Source: an uncultured Bacteroidia bacterium (lineage in GTDB: Bacteria; Bacteroidota; Bacteroidia; Bacteroidales; UBA932). Taken from it: a stretch of DNA of 64,000 nt. Of the stretch, positions 62,245-64,000 are shown one piece after another; the first letter of the stretch is position 1; the number at the start of each line of letters is the position of its first letter. The DNA is taken from the NCBI GenBank assembly GCA_902785575.1, contig CACZZF010000006.1:62001-126000 (forward strand), given 5' to 3'. The notes under the pieces are model-generated. The model saw nothing but the letters and a program-made list of their open reading frames with translations, had not been told where the DNA came from and did no database searches. The position numbers were made by a program, and so were the translations under genes.

Positions 62245-64000
62245 ATGAAGTTATTCAGAAAGACAGGGGTTTCGACGGTGATCAATGTCATCGGGATGGG
62301 GGTCGCTCTGGCGGCCGCGATGATCCTGATGGTGCAGGTTCGCTGGGATGCCACCTTCGACAAAAACTTCGAGGGACACGAGCGGGTGTTCCGAATGGAG
62401 AACAACTGGATAGATCAGGGGCTTTTCAGCACACATATCAGCCGGCCGTTCATCGAAAGGGCACGTGATGCCAGCCCGAATATCGAAGCCGTAGGCACCT
62501 TGTCAAACCAAGGGGAGCAGATATTCTACAGGGAGGGGGACAAGGAATCGGCCATAACGATTCCGGCAGTTCTGGTGGACAGCGCAATGTTCTCGGTATT
62601 CCCTTTCGAGTGGGTGGAAGGTTCGGCCAAGGACTTCACCGTCCCAGGTAACGCCGTTCTGAATGAGACCTTCGCCAAAATGATATTCGGGGAAGATAGC
62701 GCCATTGGAAAGACGCTTCATACCGGTAACATCTCCTCCCGTATTATTGGTGTATTCAAGAATTCGCCGCGCAACTACAGTATGCATTGCGGGATTATCG
62801 CGAACATCGGGGACAATAATCTGGAGGAATTTAGCGAATGGTCGTACGGTTCTTTCTTCAAGTTGAAAGATCCTTCTCTGGCTAAAGAGACGGAGGACGC
62901 GATATGTACCGCTCTCAAGGAATACATATCGTCCGATGAAGAGACCCTGGCAGAATGGCGCAACGGATTCAGGATTTCCCAAATCCACGAGGCTCACTTT
63001 GAAAGGGATGTGAAGGCTGATGTTTCCAGCGCCAACAAAGCCATTACCATCACGTTGGCGGCCATCGCTATCCTGCTGATTCTCATTGCCATAATCAATT
63101 TCATCAACTTCGCCTTCGCGGAGATTCCGTTCCGGATAAAGAACATCAACACAAGGAAGGTTCTTGGTGAGGGCAGAGGGTTCCTCATCGGCCGTCAACT
63201 CGCCCACGCCGGACTTATCGCCCTGGCGGCATTCGGAGTGGCCTGCCTGACAGTTCACATTATCTCAGGGACTTCCTGGGCATCCTACGTCTCTGATTCC
63301 CTGAAGCTTAAGGATATTCCCGGAATACTCGCCCTTACCTTTTGCGTGGCGTTGGTCTCAGCAGTAGTGGCCGGAATCGCCCCAGCATTATATTCCACGT
63401 CGCAACCCGCTGCCCTAGTGCTGAAAGGCTCCTACGGGACTAGCGTAAAGGGACGTGCACTGAGAAACGCCCTGGTGGCGCTCCAGTTCGTGCTGTCATT
63501 CATATTCATAATTATGGCCCTCTACGTGTCGGTCCAGACCAAGTATATGATCCGCAAGGACATGGGCTTCAGCCAGGCCCGGGTTCTCCAGGTCTGGTGC
63601 GGCTATCACGCCGGCGGACAGCATGAAGCGTTGGAATCCAAACTGTTGCAGAATCCTTCGATTGAGGCGGCGACATTCTCTGACAACATGATTGTCTCAG
63701 ACCAAAAGATGGGATGGGGCCGCACAGGCGACGACGGGAAACAAGTCTTCTTTGAGGTGCTTCCGGTCACTGATGACTTCCTGAGGTTCTTCGGCCTCCA
63801 GATACTGGAAGGTCGTGATTTCCAGGCTTCTGACAACCAGAGTGAGACCGGTGTTTTCATTGCGAACGAGAACTTTATCCAGAAATTCCCGCAGTACCAC
63901 GTTGGCAGCCAGGTTGGCGGCCATGTGGACAAAACCGAGATTGTCGGAATCGTCAAGGACTTCAATTTCAAGAGTCTCCAGCATCCGATGGAGCCGCTGA
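62245..64000 (+). CDS. ABC transporter permease, MacB/FtsX type (3' part beyond the window)
   Basis: 585 codons open from ATG 62245 to the window end. Helix at about 11-30 (INVIGMGVALAAAMILMVQ), MacB_PCD periplasmic domain, then a cluster of helices (AITITLAAIAILLILIAIIN; IALAAFGVACLTVHII) and a second MacB_PCD-like half after about residue 440. FtsX-type duplicated architecture. With TolC and HlyD it makes a tripartite exporter; the ATPase gene is not seen and may follow. The substrate is unknown. Confidence 0.88.
   Translation, partial: MKLFRKTGVSTVINVIGMGVALAAAMILMVQVRWDATFDKNFEGHERVFRMENNWIDQGLFSTHISRPFIERARDASPNIEAVGTLSNQGEQIFYREGDKESAITIPAVLVDSAMFSVFPFEWVEGSAKDFTVPGNAVLNETFAKMIFGEDSAIGKTLHTGNISSRIIGVFKNSPRNYSMHCGIIANIGDNNLEEFSEWSYGSFFKLKDPSLAKETEDAICTALKEYISSDEETLAEWRNGFRISQIHEAHFERDVKADVSSANKAITITLAAIAILLILIAIINFINFAFAEIPFRIKNINTRKVLGEGRGFLIGRQLAHAGLIALAAFGVACLTVHIISGTSWASYVSDSLKLKDIPGILALTFCVALVSAVVAGIAPALYSTSQPAALVLKGSYGTSVKGRALRNALVALQFVLSFIFIIMALYVSVQTKYMIRKDMGFSQARVLQVWCGYHAGGQHEALESKLLQNPSIEAATFSDNMIVSDQKMGWGRTGDDGKQVFFEVLPVTDDFLRFFGLQILEGRDFQASDNQSETGVFIANENFIQKFPQYHVGSQVGGHVDKTEIVGIVKDFNFKSLQHPMEPL

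Overview
The window reads as a chromosomal segment of an uncultured Bacteroidales (Bacteroidota) bacterium. GC is about 50% by eye. Most promoters that can be recognised carry the Bacteroidota -7 box TAnnTTTG, in the best cases with a -33 TTTG about 20 nt upstream. Shine-Dalgarno sites are rare. The gene content is typical of the phylum: GLPGLI protein, CarboxypepD_reg/OMP barrel, SPFH plus Arc-like pair, mreBCD-mrdA-rodA, DUF3109, TSCPD, M16 and S9 peptidases, GH2 and GH51. No plasmid, phage or CRISPR signal is seen.

Layout. 1-2.2 kb: start of an FAD-dependent oxidoreductase lipoprotein and an unknown membrane protein. 2.4-5.9 kb: a minus-strand str operon (rpsL-rpsG-fusA-rpsJ) that ends in a tRNA(CAU) and a terminator instead of running into rplC. 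6-11.2 kb: GH2 glycosidase and S9 peptidase. 11.3-16.8 kb: membrane-tethered HTH regulator, six-bladed-propeller lipoprotein, GLPGLI protein and outer-membrane barrel. 16.8-22.2 kb (minus): methyltransferase, SGNH/SASA double esterase, TPR-HTH regulator, ThiL-like kinase. 22.3-28.1 kb: secreted phosphodiesterase-like enzyme, beta-lactamase-fold hydrolase, HemW-like radical SAM protein, coiled-coil protein, small proteins, DUF3109. 28.1-34.4 kb: degenerate M16 protein, TPR protein, U32 peptidase, DUF2442/DUF4160 pair. 34.4-40 kb (minus): lipoprotein, prmC, ddl, PBP1A. 40-50.9 kb: topA, Lrp, ispD, mreBCD-mrdA-rodA, GH51. 51-56.2 kb: TSCPD, SPFH, RHH protein, M28 peptidase, NtrC/NtrB-type pair. 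56.2-59.2 kb (minus): serpin, anti-sigma/barrel fusion, ECF sigma. 59.4-64 kb: TolC, HlyD and an ABC permease cut by the window end.

The most striking feature is a set of short, palindromic, dispersed repeats, sorted here into four related families (A-D). They sit mostly INSIDE genes and keep the reading frame open. Fourteen in-frame copies occur in nine genes (GH2, SASA esterase, TPR regulator, beta-lactamase-fold protein, HemW, U32, PrmC, NtrC, TolC), and three more lie between genes. Families C and D are read in opposite orientations in different host genes, so both strands are translatable. They behave like the in-frame palindromic elements described in Rickettsia, but are sequence-distinct as far as I can see. 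This is my best candidate for an undescribed system here.

All functions are assigned from motifs and remembered family signatures; no database search was run.
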